Below, piece by piece: positions 38,567 to 48,936 of a DNA stretch of 64,000 bases. A model generated the notes under the pieces. The model had not been told where the DNA came from. It ran no database searches and saw only the letters and a list, made by a program, of their open reading frames with translations. A program made the position numbers and the translations under genes. The stretch is from an uncultured Cetobacterium sp. (GTDB lineage: Bacteria > Fusobacteriota > Fusobacteriia > Fusobacteriales > Fusobacteriaceae), in assembly GCF_947072685.1 (NCBI RefSeq), contig NZ_CAMTIK010000012.1, positions 1 to 64,000 on the forward strand. Direction: 5' to 3'. Within the stretch, counting starts at the first letter, position 1; the number at the start of each line of letters is the position of its first letter.

Positions 38567-40498
38567 GTGAAGAACAAACTATTTCAAGATGACAGTAAAA
38601 AAATAATCGATACCTGCGATTTGCTTTGTAAAAATACATTTATTTTTAATCACAAATGGGATATGGAAGTTTGTAAAACTCCATATACTTTTCCTAAAAA
38701 AATTATTTGGAATAAAACCCCTTTTAAAGATCCTGAATGGACTTTTATGCTAAATCGTCATAAATTTTGGATCTATTTAGCTAAGGCTTACACTTTGACC
38801 TCTAAAAAAAAATATTTTGATACATTTATTTCTCAGGTGGACTCATGGATTGATACCGTTGATATTTTCGAAGAAAAATATTCAAACTGTTCTAGAACTA
38901 TTGAAGTAGGAATCAGATGTTTAAATTGGATAAAAGCTATTAAAATATTTAGGAATTGTTCCTGTGACATAAATTATATCGAAACAAAAATGATAGAATC
39001 TCTCATCTACCAAAGTAAGGTTTTACTTGAAATCTATGATGATTTCAGAACTCTTAGTAATTGGGGAATCATGCAAAATTGTGGTCTTATATCTTTGGCT
39101 TTAAACTATCAGAATCAATATCCTATTTTAACAAAATATTTAAATATTGCTCTAGAACGACTAGAGTATCAATGTAAAATTCAAATCCTACCTGATGGGA
39201 TTCACTGGGAGCAGTCGCCTATGTATCAAAACGAAGTTCTGAATTCTCTCCTAGAAATATCTTTTGATTTTAAAAACTTAAATTTAAGTACTCCTGTTTT
39301 TATTTTATCCAGTATAAAAAAATTAGCTTATACCAATGCATTCATGAAAAAACCTAACCATTACCAACCTATGCAAGGTGACAGCGATGAAACAGATTTA
39401 AGAGATATTCTTACTAGAGCAGCCTATATTTTAAAAGATGAAAATTTAAAATACTTCGCTTATGATTATGTGGACTTTGAATCTATTTGGGATATTGGAC
39501 CTACAAATATATCAAAATATGAAGCTATTCCTATTAAAGAACCCAATTTCACTTCAATAGCTCTCAAAGAAAGTGGGAATTTCTATTTAAGAGATTCCTA
39601 TAAAGAAGATAGTAGTTACCTTTGGTTTAGATGTGGATCCCTTGGCAGTGGACACGGACATGGTGAACACTTACATTTTGATCTAGTTTGTAAAGGGGAA
39701 AACTTTATAAGCGACTCCGGTAGATTAACTTATATGGAAAATAATAGGGATAGAGAGTTCTTAAAAAGTTGCTTTGCACACAATACTACCATTGTTGATA
39801 ATTTACCCTTTAGTGAATTTAAGGGGGCTTGGGGCATTGTTAAATCCCCCTTAACTTTAAACTCTTATCACTCTTTCAAGGAGGATTTTGACTTTGTTGA
39901 AGGTGGACACCTGGGGTATATTTCTTTAGACGACCCTGTTATTACTAACAGAAAAATTTTATATTTTAAAGACAGTTTATGGGTTATTATCGATGAGTTT
40001 TTAACTGAAGGTGATCATGAATATTCTCAAATTTTTAATTTTTATCCCGACAAAAAACCTATAATTAACAAACAAAGTGTCTTCATAAAAGGACTGAATA
40101 GTGATCTTTTTATGTATTGGACTGATAACGATCTAGATCTATCTTTAAAAAATAGTATTTTTTCTACTGAATATAATAAAAAAATCTCCAATTCTCAATT
40201 GACTACCTCTATAAAAAGAAGCCGAAATAAAACTTTATTCACTGTTATATCTTCTGAAAAAATTACTGTCAAAGATATTAGTATTTTGAGAGGTGATCGA
40301 ACTTTTGTTCCATCCTACGAAGCTCAAGCAATTGAAATTACTTTAAATTCTGAAAATCGAATCATTGTTTTTAATTCAATGGTTGACATCAACAATCAGA
40401 AAAAAAGTTATTTAATTGATAACACCTTATTCTACGGGAAAACCGGCTTTATAAAAAAATATAAAGATCATATTTCTTTTGAAATCGTCAAATATTAA
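38567..40498 (+). CDS. Heparinase II/III family polysaccharide lyase
   Basis: 643 aa; no signal peptide; WSRTIEVGIRCLNWIKA-like N-terminal region and GSGHGHGEHLHFDLVCKGENFISDSGRLTY; RBS GAGGAGG with GTG start. Confidence 0.86.
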   Translation: MKNKLFQDDSKKIIDTCDLLCKNTFIFNHKWDMEVCKTPYTFPKKIIWNKTPFKDPEWTFMLNRHKFWIYLAKAYTLTSKKKYFDTFISQVDSWIDTVDIFEEKYSNCSRTIEVGIRCLNWIKAIKIFRNCSCDINYIETKMIESLIYQSKVLLEIYDDFRTLSNWGIMQNCGLISLALNYQNQYPILTKYLNIALERLEYQCKIQILPDGIHWEQSPMYQNEVLNSLLEISFDFKNLNLSTPVFILSSIKKLAYTNAFMKKPNHYQPMQGDSDETDLRDILTRAAYILKDENLKYFAYDYVDFESIWDIGPTNISKYEAIPIKEPNFTSIALKESGNFYLRDSYKEDSSYLWFRCGSLGSGHGHGEHLHFDLVCKGENFISDSGRLTYMENNRDREFLKSCFAHNTTIVDNLPFSEFKGAWGIVKSPLTLNSYHSFKEDFDFVEGGHLGYISLDDPVITNRKILYFKDSLWVIIDEFLTEGDHEYSQIFNFYPDKKPIINKQSVFIKGLNSDLFMYWTDNDLDLSLKNSIFSTEYNKKISNSQLTTSIKRSRNKTLFTVISSEKITVKDISILRGDRTFVPSYEAQAIEITLNSENRIIVFNSMVDINNQKKSYLIDNTLFYGKTGFIKKYKDHISFEIVKY

Positions 40499-40500
40499 AA

Positions 40501-40548
40501 AAAAGCTTGTTACAATAAGTACTGTTCACTCATTGTAACAAGCCTTTC
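40501..40548. terminator. Bidirectional terminator-like hairpin
   Basis: AAAAGCTTGTTACAAT...ATTGTAACAAGCCTTT. Confidence 0.7.
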
Positions 40549-41934
40549 TTATTTCATTATACTCTCTATTTCATCCACATATTTTGGCATTTTATTTCCT
40601 AATCTTCTCGATCCATTTTCTGTAATTAAAAAATCTCCCTCGTATCTCATTCCACCAAAATGTTTATATTTTTCAACTTCCTCATAATTTATAAACTCTT
40701 TGTGAAGTTCTAGATTTTTCCATTTTTCTATAAGTTCAGGAATAAAATAAATTCCTGGTTCTATCGTCAGGACTTGTCCTACCTCTAATTTCTTTCCCAT
40801 TCTTAAAGATTTTAATCCAAACTGAGTACTCCTTCGAGTTTCTTCATCATAACCAACTCTATTCTCCCCAAAATTTTCCATATCATGAACATCTAACCCT
40901 ATCATATGCCCTAATCCATGAGGAAAAAACAGTGCATGAGCTCCAGCTTCAACAATTTTTTCAACACTACCTTTTAAAATCCCCTTTTTTACCATTCCAT
41001 TAGCTAAAACTTTACACACTTCCAAATGTACATCTCTATTAGTTACTCCTGGCTTTGTACACTCTTCCGCTTTCTCAAACATCGCTACTAACAATCTATA
41101 AATCTCTTTCTGCTCATCTGTAAATTTTCCAGATACTGGAAAAACTGTAGTCATATCTCCGCAGTAACCGTTCTTTAATCTCGCTCCACAATCTAGAAGA
41201 ACCATATCCCCAGATTTAAACTCATTTTCATAACAATGATTATGTAAAATTTGCCCATTTTTTGTGCATATAGTATGAAAAGATGTTGTCGCATTATATC
41301 TCTTTGCTACAGACTCTAAAATTGCTACTAACTCATACTCTTTCATTCCAGGCTCAATATTTTTCATAGCCTCTATGTGCATCTCTCTTGTCACGTCTGT
41401 AGCCTTCTCTAGCTCTTTTATTTCTTCATCACTTTTTATACTTCTCATCTTTATTATTGTCTTAACTAGTAATTCCGAAAATTCAAGATCTATTTTCTTA
41501 TAATCTACCCCCAGTAATTCTGAGAGAAAAATAGTATTTTCTACACGATATTGGTTTGTATAATGAATTTTTTTATTTAATTTTTTTGTCTTTTCTATCA
41601 ATTCTAAAAGTTCATCTTTTTCTTTAAATCTTTCAATACCAACTTCTTCAGACCTTTCTTTAAATGTTTTTTGCTGCCCCATCCAAACAATATCATCTAA
41701 AGTAAACTCTTTTCCAAAGATATACTCCTCCCCTGTATCCGCATCAATTACACCAATTAAATCTGGAGAGTCTATACCAAAGTAATATAAAAATGTTGAG
41801 TCCTGTATAAAGTTATATGCATTATCTTTATACGACATCGGAGATTCCATATTCCCCATAATTATTATCAAACCATTTTTTACCATTTTTTTCATTTTTT
41901 CTCTTCTAGAAATATAAATATTTTTTCCAAACAA
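40549..41934 (-). CDS. Aminopeptidase P family (Xaa-Pro aminopeptidase)
   Basis: 461 aa; VLLDCGARLKNGYCGDMTTVFPVSG, FFPHGLGHMIGLDVHD, LTIEPGIYF. Confidence 0.93.
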   Translation of the reverse strand: MFGKNIYISRREKMKKMVKNGLIIIMGNMESPMSYKDNAYNFIQDSTFLYYFGIDSPDLIGVIDADTGEEYIFGKEFTLDDIVWMGQQKTFKERSEEVGIERFKEKDELLELIEKTKKLNKKIHYTNQYRVENTIFLSELLGVDYKKIDLEFSELLVKTIIKMRSIKSDEEIKELEKATDVTREMHIEAMKNIEPGMKEYELVAILESVAKRYNATTSFHTICTKNGQILHNHCYENEFKSGDMVLLDCGARLKNGYCGDMTTVFPVSGKFTDEQKEIYRLLVAMFEKAEECTKPGVTNRDVHLEVCKVLANGMVKKGILKGSVEKIVEAGAHALFFPHGLGHMIGLDVHDMENFGENRVGYDEETRRSTQFGLKSLRMGKKLEVGQVLTIEPGIYFIPELIEKWKNLELHKEFINYEEVEKYKHFGGMRYEGDFLITENGSRRLGNKMPKYVDEIESIMK

Positions 41935-42035
41935 ACAAACCCCTCCTTATTTATAAGTATTTGAAAATAACTATATCACATTTTTTTAATATTTTTTATT
42001 TATTTTTTTATTTTTTCATGTCTTTTTTTACTTCA

Positions 42036-42083
42036 ACACAATATGTTGTGTTAAATTTTTAAAACAAACAATACATATTGTGT
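42036..42083. promoter_or_regulatory. Tandem NrdR-box-like dyads upstream of nrdD
   Basis: ACACAATATGTTGTGT (42036-42051) and ACAATACATATTGTGT (42068-42083), offset 32 bp; NrdR consensus ACACwATATaTwGTGT. Confidence 0.82.
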
Positions 42084-42286
42084 TTCTAATTTTTTTATCT
42101 GACTTTTTTTTGATCTTTTTTTTAAAATTTGATTATTTTTTCAGCTTAGTTTTCGTTATTAAATCTATATTTTTCTGTCAAATATTTTTTTTTAACCATT
42201 TTTTTTGTCATTTTTACTTTTTTATAAGTTTGTAGAATTTTATGAAAGTGTGTATAATATTAAAATATATAAAATAAAATTATGAG

Positions 42287-44485
42287 GTGAGTTTTTTGAA
42301 AGAAGTTATTAAAAGAGACGGCTCAACTGTAAACTTTGATAGAAGTAGAATTGTTAGAGCAATTACAATGTCTTTTACTCAAAAAGAAAAACCAGTTAAT
42401 GCGGAATTAGTTGAAAAAATAGCGATACAAATTGAAAATTTAGATGTTCCTAAGATGACTGTAGAAGAGATTCAAGATTTAGTTGTAAAAAAACTAATGG
42501 CATCTTCTGAAAAAGATATCGCCCTTTCTTATCAAGAATATCGTACTATAAAAACTGAACTACGAAAAAAAGAAGATGTTATTTACAAGAAAATAGGCGA
42601 GCTTATAGATGCATCCAACCAAGATATACTTAATGAAAATGCCAACAAAGATGGAAAAACTATCTCTGTTCAAAGAGATTTGTTAGCAGGAATTTCATCT
42701 AAAGATTACTATATAAATAGAATGCTCCCTAAGCATCTTAAAGAGGCACACGAAAGCGGAAGAATTCATATCCACGATTTAGACTACCTACTTTTTAGAG
42801 AAACTAACTGTGAACTTGTAAATATAGAGCAAATGTTAAGTGGCGGATGCAATATAGGTAATGCAAAAATGCTAGAGCCTAACTCTGTGGATGTTGCTGT
42901 TGGACACATCGTTCAAATAATAGCCTCTGTTTCATCTAATACTTACGGTGGATGTTCAATTCCATATTTGGATAGAGCTTTAGTTCCTTATATTGTTAAA
43001 AGTTTTAAAAAGCATTTCAGTAGAGGTTTAAAATACGTGGATAGATTCTCTGCTGAGGATATCGCTTCTATTGTTTCTAGCAATGAAATAGACCACTCTA
43101 ATGAAAAATTAAAAGTTTCTTATCCTGGAGCTTTTGAATACGCTACAGATATGACTGAAGACTCTGTAAAACAGGCAATGCAAGGTTTGGAGTATGAAAT
43201 CAACAGTTTATCAACTGTCAATGGTCAAACGCCATTTACAACTGTAGGAATAGGTACTGAGACTTCTTGGGAAGGAAGACTTGTGCAAAAGTTTATATTC
43301 AAAACTAGAATGGAAGGATTTGGAGCTAAAAAAGAAACTGCAATTTTCCCTAAAATTGTTTATGCTGTTTCTGAAGGCTTAAATTTTAATCCAGAAGATA
43401 TAAACTGGGATATCTCACAAATTGCTTTTGAATGTATGACAAAATCAGTTTATCCTGATATTTTATTCGTTACTCCAGAACAGATAAAAAAAGGCACTGT
43501 TGTTTATCCTATGGGATGCAGAGCTTTTCTTTCTCCGTGGTTTGACAAAGATGGTATTGAAAAATATTCAGGTAGATTCAATCTGGGGGCTACCTCTATA
43601 AATCTTCCTAGAATTGCCATTAAAAATAGAGGTGATGAAGTTGGATTCTACAAAGAACTCGATGAAATTTTAAATATTTGTAAAGAAAATAGTATTTTCA
43701 GAGCAAAATATTTAGAAAATACTCCTGCTGAAATAGCTCCTATCCTTTGGATGGCTGGTGCTTTAGCAGAAAAAGAACCCAAAGACACCATCAAAGATTT
43801 AGTTTGGGGCGGATACGCTACAATCTCTATTGGGTATATTGGTTTAAGTGAAGTATCTGAGCTACTATATGGAAAAAACTTTGCTTTAGACGAAGAATCT
43901 TATGAAAAAACTTTTAAAATTTTAGACTATATTTCTAAAAAAGTTAAACAATTCAAAGATGAAACTAATTTAGGGTTTGCTCTTTATTCTACACCTTCTG
44001 AATCTCTTTGCGATAGATTTGCTCAAATCGATTCAAAAGAGTTTGGTATAATAGAAGGGATAACTGATAAAGAATATTATGATAATTCATTCCATGTATC
44101 TTCTAAAATTAAAATAAGCCCTTTTGAAAAGTTAAGACTTGAAGCTCCTGGACATACTTTAGCTTCTGGTGGACATATAAGTTATATTGAAACAGATTCC
44201 CTAAAAAATAATTTGGAAGCTGTTTACGAGGTACTAAAGTATGCTAAATCTATCGGTATCCATTATATGGGAATTAACCAACCGGTTGATAAGTGCCATG
44301 TTTGTGATTTCAACGGAGAATTTTTAGCTACCGAAAAAGGATTTGAATGTCCTCAATGTGGAAATCATGACTCAACTAAAATGAATGTTATAAGAAGAGT
44401 ATGTGGATACTTAGCACAGCCTGATGCTAGACCATTTAATAAAGGGAAACAAAAAGAAGTTATAAACAGAGTTAAACATATGTAA
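42287..44485 (+). CDS. nrdD: Anaerobic ribonucleoside-triphosphate reductase (class III)
   Basis: 732 aa; ATP-cone N-terminus; CHVCDFNGEF...CPQCG; glycyl radical motif RRVCGYLAQPDARPFNKGK. True start may be TTG 42296 (RBS GAGGTGA). Confidence 0.95.
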   Translation: MSFLKEVIKRDGSTVNFDRSRIVRAITMSFTQKEKPVNAELVEKIAIQIENLDVPKMTVEEIQDLVVKKLMASSEKDIALSYQEYRTIKTELRKKEDVIYKKIGELIDASNQDILNENANKDGKTISVQRDLLAGISSKDYYINRMLPKHLKEAHESGRIHIHDLDYLLFRETNCELVNIEQMLSGGCNIGNAKMLEPNSVDVAVGHIVQIIASVSSNTYGGCSIPYLDRALVPYIVKSFKKHFSRGLKYVDRFSAEDIASIVSSNEIDHSNEKLKVSYPGAFEYATDMTEDSVKQAMQGLEYEINSLSTVNGQTPFTTVGIGTETSWEGRLVQKFIFKTRMEGFGAKKETAIFPKIVYAVSEGLNFNPEDINWDISQIAFECMTKSVYPDILFVTPEQIKKGTVVYPMGCRAFLSPWFDKDGIEKYSGRFNLGATSINLPRIAIKNRGDEVGFYKELDEILNICKENSIFRAKYLENTPAEIAPILWMAGALAEKEPKDTIKDLVWGGYATISIGYIGLSEVSELLYGKNFALDEESYEKTFKILDYISKKVKQFKDETNLGFALYSTPSESLCDRFAQIDSKEFGIIEGITDKEYYDNSFHVSSKIKISPFEKLRLEAPGHTLASGGHISYIETDSLKNNLEAVYEVLKYAKSIGIHYMGINQPVDKCHVCDFNGEFLATEKGFECPQCGNHDSTKMNVIRRVCGYLAQPDARPFNKGKQKEVINRVKHM

Positions 44486-44504
44486 TAATGATGGGAGATT
44501 GAAT

Positions 44505-45014
44505 ATGAATTATTCTGGTATTAAATATACAGATATGATCAATGGAGAAGGGATTAGAGTAAGTATTTTTGTGAGCGGATGCTCTCATTACTGCAAAGAT
44601 TGTTTTAATTCTGATACATGGAATCCTGGTTTTGGATCACCATTTACAAAAGATATTGAAGATGAGATTTTAGCTTACTTTAAAAAATATGATAAAAGTA
44701 TAAAAGGACTTTCCCTTTTAGGAGGAGATCCTACATACATCGACAATATAACTCCTCTTGTCTCATTCCTTAAAAAATTTAAACTGGCCTTTCCAGAAAA
44801 AGATATTTGGATTTGGTCAGGCTTTACATGGGAAGCTATCATTCAAAATTCTCATCTACTTTCTCTCGTTAAATTATGCGATATCCTAGTGGATGGCAAA
44901 TTTAAAATAGAGGAAAAAGATTTAAATTTAAAGTGGCGAGGAAGTAAAAATCAAAGAGTTATTGATATCAAAAAAAGTTTAGAATTAAAAGAAACTATCA
45001 GATATATTGAATAA
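44505..45014 (+). CDS. nrdG: Anaerobic ribonucleoside-triphosphate reductase activating protein
   Basis: radical SAM-like CSHYCKDCFNSDTW; ATG at 44505 follows GGGAG. Confidence 0.93.
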   Translation: MNYSGIKYTDMINGEGIRVSIFVSGCSHYCKDCFNSDTWNPGFGSPFTKDIEDEILAYFKKYDKSIKGLSLLGGDPTYIDNITPLVSFLKKFKLAFPEKDIWIWSGFTWEAIIQNSHLLSLVKLCDILVDGKFKIEEKDLNLKWRGSKNQRVIDIKKSLELKETIRYIE

Positions 45015-45045
45015 TAAAAAAAGTTCTAGTGATAGAACTTTTTTT
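45015..45045 (+). terminator. Rho-independent terminator after nrdG
   Basis: AAAAAAGTTCTA-GTGA-TAGAACTTTTTTT. Confidence 0.85.
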
Positions 45046-45050
45046 ATTAC

Positions 45051-46115
45051 TTATTTCTTTTTTACATATTTAAGAGTATCTAATGCTACTGCCATAACTA
45101 TAATTACACCCTTTATTATATACTGCCAATAAGGATTTACACCTATAAAAGTAAGCCCATAGTTTATTACGGTAAATATAATAACCCCTATTAGAACTCC
45201 TGGAACAGTTCCCACTCCCCCTGAAAATGAAACTCCACCAACAACACAAGCTGCTATGGCATCCATCTCATACATATTCCCTAGGTTATTTGTGGCACTT
45301 CCTACCCTTCCAGCTTCCAACATCCCACCAAAAGCATAAAATATCCCAGATAATGTATAAACTAAAACTAATGTTTTCTTTACGTTTACCCCTGATACTT
45401 TTGCTGCTTCTGGATTTCCTCCAACAGCAAAAAGATTTTTACCAAAAGTTGTTTTATTCCATAGTACCCATATGAAAAATAGTGCTAATAGCGCATAAAT
45501 AATTAAAAAGTTAAATCTAAATCCAGCTACTGTAAAATATCCTTGCGCAAAGTTTGTAAAACTTTTTGAAAATCCTGCTATTGGAGAAGCGCCCACATAG
45601 TCATAATACAGTGAATTTGCACCATATATTATTATCATCGATCCCAATGTAGCAACAAATGGTGTCACATTTAGATATGCTACCACAAATCCATTTAAAA
45701 ATCCCACAAAAGCACCTATAGCACAAACTATTATAATTACAACTGGAATTGGAAGTGTATCCAAATTAGGAAATACTTTATTCACGTTTGTCATAGCTTG
45801 AAGAAGCGTAGCAGATATAACAGCCGATAGCCCAACCTGCCTTCCAACCGATAGATCTGTACCCTGTGTCACTATTATTCCAGCCACTCCAAGAGCTAGT
45901 ATCGTTCTTACTGATGATTGTGTTAATATATTTCTCATATTTCTAAAGCTTAAAAACGAAGGTTCTTTAATTATTATTCCAGCTATAAGTATCAGTAAAA
46001 CTAAATATAGCCCCCCATCTAATAATAATTTTTTTGTGTCCTTTCCCTTTAGAAAACCAAACATATCTCTCTTTTCTTCCTCTGGGTTTATTGTATTTTC
46101 ATTATTTAGTTGCAT
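45051..46115 (-). CDS. mglC: Galactose/methyl galactoside ABC transporter permease
   Basis: 354 aa; GIIVTQGTDLSVGRQVGLSAV, GGNPEAAKVSGVNV. Confidence 0.92.
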   Translation of the reverse strand: MQLNNENTINPEEEKRDMFGFLKGKDTKKLLLDGGLYLVLLILIAGIIIKEPSFLSFRNMRNILTQSSVRTILALGVAGIIVTQGTDLSVGRQVGLSAVISATLLQAMTNVNKVFPNLDTLPIPVVIIIVCAIGAFVGFLNGFVVAYLNVTPFVATLGSMIIIYGANSLYYDYVGASPIAGFSKSFTNFAQGYFTVAGFRFNFLIIYALLALFFIWVLWNKTTFGKNLFAVGGNPEAAKVSGVNVKKTLVLVYTLSGIFYAFGGMLEAGRVGSATNNLGNMYEMDAIAACVVGGVSFSGGVGTVPGVLIGVIIFTVINYGLTFIGVNPYWQYIIKGVIIVMAVALDTLKYVKKK

Positions 46116-46133
46116 TTTTTCCTCCTGTAACTA

Positions 46134-47630
46134 TTATAAATATAATGATGCCAGTTTTAATATCTCTTCTTGACTTGTTTCTTTAGTGTCTACTATCCCC
46201 GCTACTCTTCCATTACTCATAACTAAAATTCTATCTGTCACTCCTAAAAGTTCAGGCATCTCAGACGAGATCATAATTATCCCCTTTCCTTTGTTAGCTA
46301 AATCTAGCATAAGCTGATATATTTCATATTTAGCTCCCACATCAATTCCCCTTGTTGGCTCATCCAACATTAAAATATCTGGGCTTGTAAGCAACCATCT
46401 CCCTATTATTACCTTTTGCTGATTTCCACCAGACAGATTCCCAATAGGTGTCTTTTGAGTAGGTGTTTTAACTCTCATAGAATCTATAACCCATTTAGTA
46501 TCACCATACATTTTAGATGAGTTCAACAATTTGTTCTTACCCTCATAGCTCGTCATATTTGAAATTAAAGAATTAAACTCTATATTTAACTGAGGAAAAA
46601 TACCTGTCGCTCTTCTCTCTTCCGTCACTAGAGCAAATCCATTTTTAATTGCATCTAAACTCGAGTTATTTTTAATTTTTTTTCCGTTCAGTTTTATATC
46701 TCCACTTTCTTTTTCTCTGATTCCAAATATTGTTTCTACTATATCTGTTCTCTTTGATCCCACAAGTCCCGCTACACCTAAAATTTCCCCTTTTTTCAGA
46801 TCAAAAGTCACCTCTTGAATAGAAGGTTGGTTTTTAGCTGTCAATCTTTCAATTTCCATTATAACCTCTTGAGGTTTATTTGATTTTGGTGGAAATCTTT
46901 GAGTCAACTCTCTTCCAACCATCATTCCTATTATTTGATCTGTTGTTATTCCGTTCAAATTTGTTGTAGTAACCCATTGCCCATCTCTTAAAATTGTTAT
47001 ATCATCACATATTCCTTTTATCTCTTCCATTTTATGAGATATATAGACTACGCCACAACCTCTATCTGTAAGTTTTTTGATAATCTTAAAAAGATGTGCA
47101 ACCTCTTTTTCTGTAAGAGAAGATGTAGGTTCGTCCATCACGATCACTTTTGAGTTGTATGAAAACGCTTTTGCTATCTCCACCATTTGCATTTGAGATA
47201 CAGACAAAGTTGAAACTTTAGCTTTCGGATCTATATTTATATCTAACTCTTGAAATATTCTCTTTGTATCCTCATACATCTTTTTATGATCTACAAATAT
47301 ACCTTTTAACGGGTATCTTCCCAACCAAACATTATCCATCACTGTTCTTTGTAACACTTGGTTTAGCTCTTGGTGAACCATAGATACTCCATTTTCTAAT
47401 GCATCCTTTGCCGATATAAAATTTATTTCTTTTCCATCTAAAAATATCTTCCCTTCATCTTTGGAGTAAATACCAAATAAACATTTCATCAACGTTGATT
47501 TTCCAGCTCCATTTTCACCCATCAATGCATGGACTGTATGCGGTCTTATTTTAAGATTTACATTGTCTAAAGCCTTTACTCCTGGAAACGATTTAGATAT
47601 CCCTGTCATCTCAAGTAAATATTTATCCAT
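46134..47630 (-). CDS. mglA: Galactose/methyl galactoside ABC transporter ATP-binding protein
   Basis: 498 aa; two ABC domains; [54 protein letters not shown]. Confidence 0.94.
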   Translation of the reverse strand: MDKYLLEMTGISKSFPGVKALDNVNLKIRPHTVHALMGENGAGKSTLMKCLFGIYSKDEGKIFLDGKEINFISAKDALENGVSMVHQELNQVLQRTVMDNVWLGRYPLKGIFVDHKKMYEDTKRIFQELDINIDPKAKVSTLSVSQMQMVEIAKAFSYNSKVIVMDEPTSSLTEKEVAHLFKIIKKLTDRGCGVVYISHKMEEIKGICDDITILRDGQWVTTTNLNGITTDQIIGMMVGRELTQRFPPKSNKPQEVIMEIERLTAKNQPSIQEVTFDLKKGEILGVAGLVGSKRTDIVETIFGIREKESGDIKLNGKKIKNNSSLDAIKNGFALVTEERRATGIFPQLNIEFNSLISNMTSYEGKNKLLNSSKMYGDTKWVIDSMRVKTPTQKTPIGNLSGGNQQKVIIGRWLLTSPDILMLDEPTRGIDVGAKYEIYQLMLDLANKGKGIIMISSEMPELLGVTDRILVMSNGRVAGIVDTKETSQEEILKLASLYL

Positions 47631-47692
47631 CCTATCTCCTTAAACCATTTTTATTTATAAAATAAGGGGAAGTTTTACCTCCCCCTCTCCTG

Positions 47693-48676
47693 TTACTTTT
47701 TAAAATCTTTTAAATTGTCTTTATCTACTCCTACATAAGGAATTCTCAATATTTTTCCGTTTAACTCCCATGCTGTTCCTTCTGTTGGTTTTTTTCCTTG
47801 CCCTAAGTTTCTAGCAATTTCATATGCTGCTTTTCCTTGATTCATTCCATCATTTAGAACTGTTCCAGCAACCTCACCATTCTCAACCATTACCAGTACT
47901 TCTGCCAATGCATCCACACCGAATACAGGAGTTTTTGGTTTTCCATTAGCCTTCAAAGCTTCTACTGCTCCCATTGCCATTCCATCGTTATTTGCTATAA
48001 CAACCTCTATTTTTTCTCCATTAGGACCCGATAACCAAGCTTCCATTTTATCTTTTGCCATAGCAGCATCCCACATTCCTGTATCCATATGAAGCTCTTG
48101 AGTTTTAATCCCCATATCATTTAATGTTTTTGTTACATATGTTGTTCTAGCTTCTGCATCTGGATGCCCTGGTTCTCCTTTTAATAAAACATATTGAATA
48201 ACCCCATCTTTATTTAAATCCCATGTCGGATTTGCTTTCCATTGTTTAGCTACAACTTCCCCTTGTATCACTCCCGATTCTTTAGAATCAGTTCCTACAT
48301 AATAAACTTTATCATAACTATCCATATCCTCTTTAGATGGTTCTTTATTATAGAATACAACTGGAATATCTTCCGCTTTAGCTTTAGCTATAACTGTTGA
48401 TGCTGCAGCTGGATCAACTAGATTAATTGCCAGTGAATTTACCCCTTTAGCTATTAATACATCAATTTGGTCATTTTGTTTTGATTGGTCATTTTGCGAG
48501 TCGTTCATTAAAACCACAACATCTTTGTCATTTTTTGCAACTTCTTCTATTCTCTGTCTCACTGTTGACATAAAGTTGTCATCATAACGATATACTGTTA
48601 CTCCAATTTTTGTTGATGCTGCCGATGCTACTGTAGTAAGAGCCAATGCTCCTAATAAAAACGAAACTCTTTTCAT
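47693..48676 (-). CDS. mglB: Galactose/glucose-binding periplasmic protein
   Basis: 327 aa; signal peptide; [35 protein letters not shown], MglB-like. Confidence 0.93.
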   Translation of the reverse strand: MKRVSFLLGALALTTVASAASTKIGVTVYRYDDNFMSTVRQRIEEVAKNDKDVVVLMNDSQNDQSKQNDQIDVLIAKGVNSLAINLVDPAAASTVIAKAKAEDIPVVFYNKEPSKEDMDSYDKVYYVGTDSKESGVIQGEVVAKQWKANPTWDLNKDGVIQYVLLKGEPGHPDAEARTTYVTKTLNDMGIKTQELHMDTGMWDAAMAKDKMEAWLSGPNGEKIEVVIANNDGMAMGAVEALKANGKPKTPVFGVDALAEVLVMVENGEVAGTVLNDGMNQGKAAYEIARNLGQGKKPTEGTAWELNGKILRIPYVGVDKDNLKDFKK

Positions 48677-48859
48677 AAAAACCCCCTACAAAATTGTTAT
48701 ATTATAAAACATATTGTAATTATACATTATTTAATAATCCAATGTCAAGCAATGCAAAAAAGTATAGAGTTTCTTTTTTTACCTATTTAAATATCTTATT
48801 TTTTTTTATTATTTTTGTGTTGACTTTTATATTATATAATGATATATTTTTTTAGTTAT

Positions 48860-48936
48860 GTATCTGTAGCTCAGCTGGATAGAGCAACTCCCTCCTAAGG
48901 AGTAGGTCATGAGTTCAAATCTCGTCAGGTACACCA
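48860..48936 (+). tRNA. tRNA-Arg(CCT), CCA encoded
   Basis: GTATCTG/CAGGTAC acceptor stem; ACTCC-CTCCTAA-GGAGT anticodon arm (anticodon CCT); GTTCAAATC T-loop; terminal ACCA. Confidence 0.93.

Noticed and set aside
42090-42260. Long T-rich tract upstream of nrdD as possible repeat or structured RNA
   Set aside because: Low-complexity AT composition with no convincing stems; only the NrdR-like dyads stand out.
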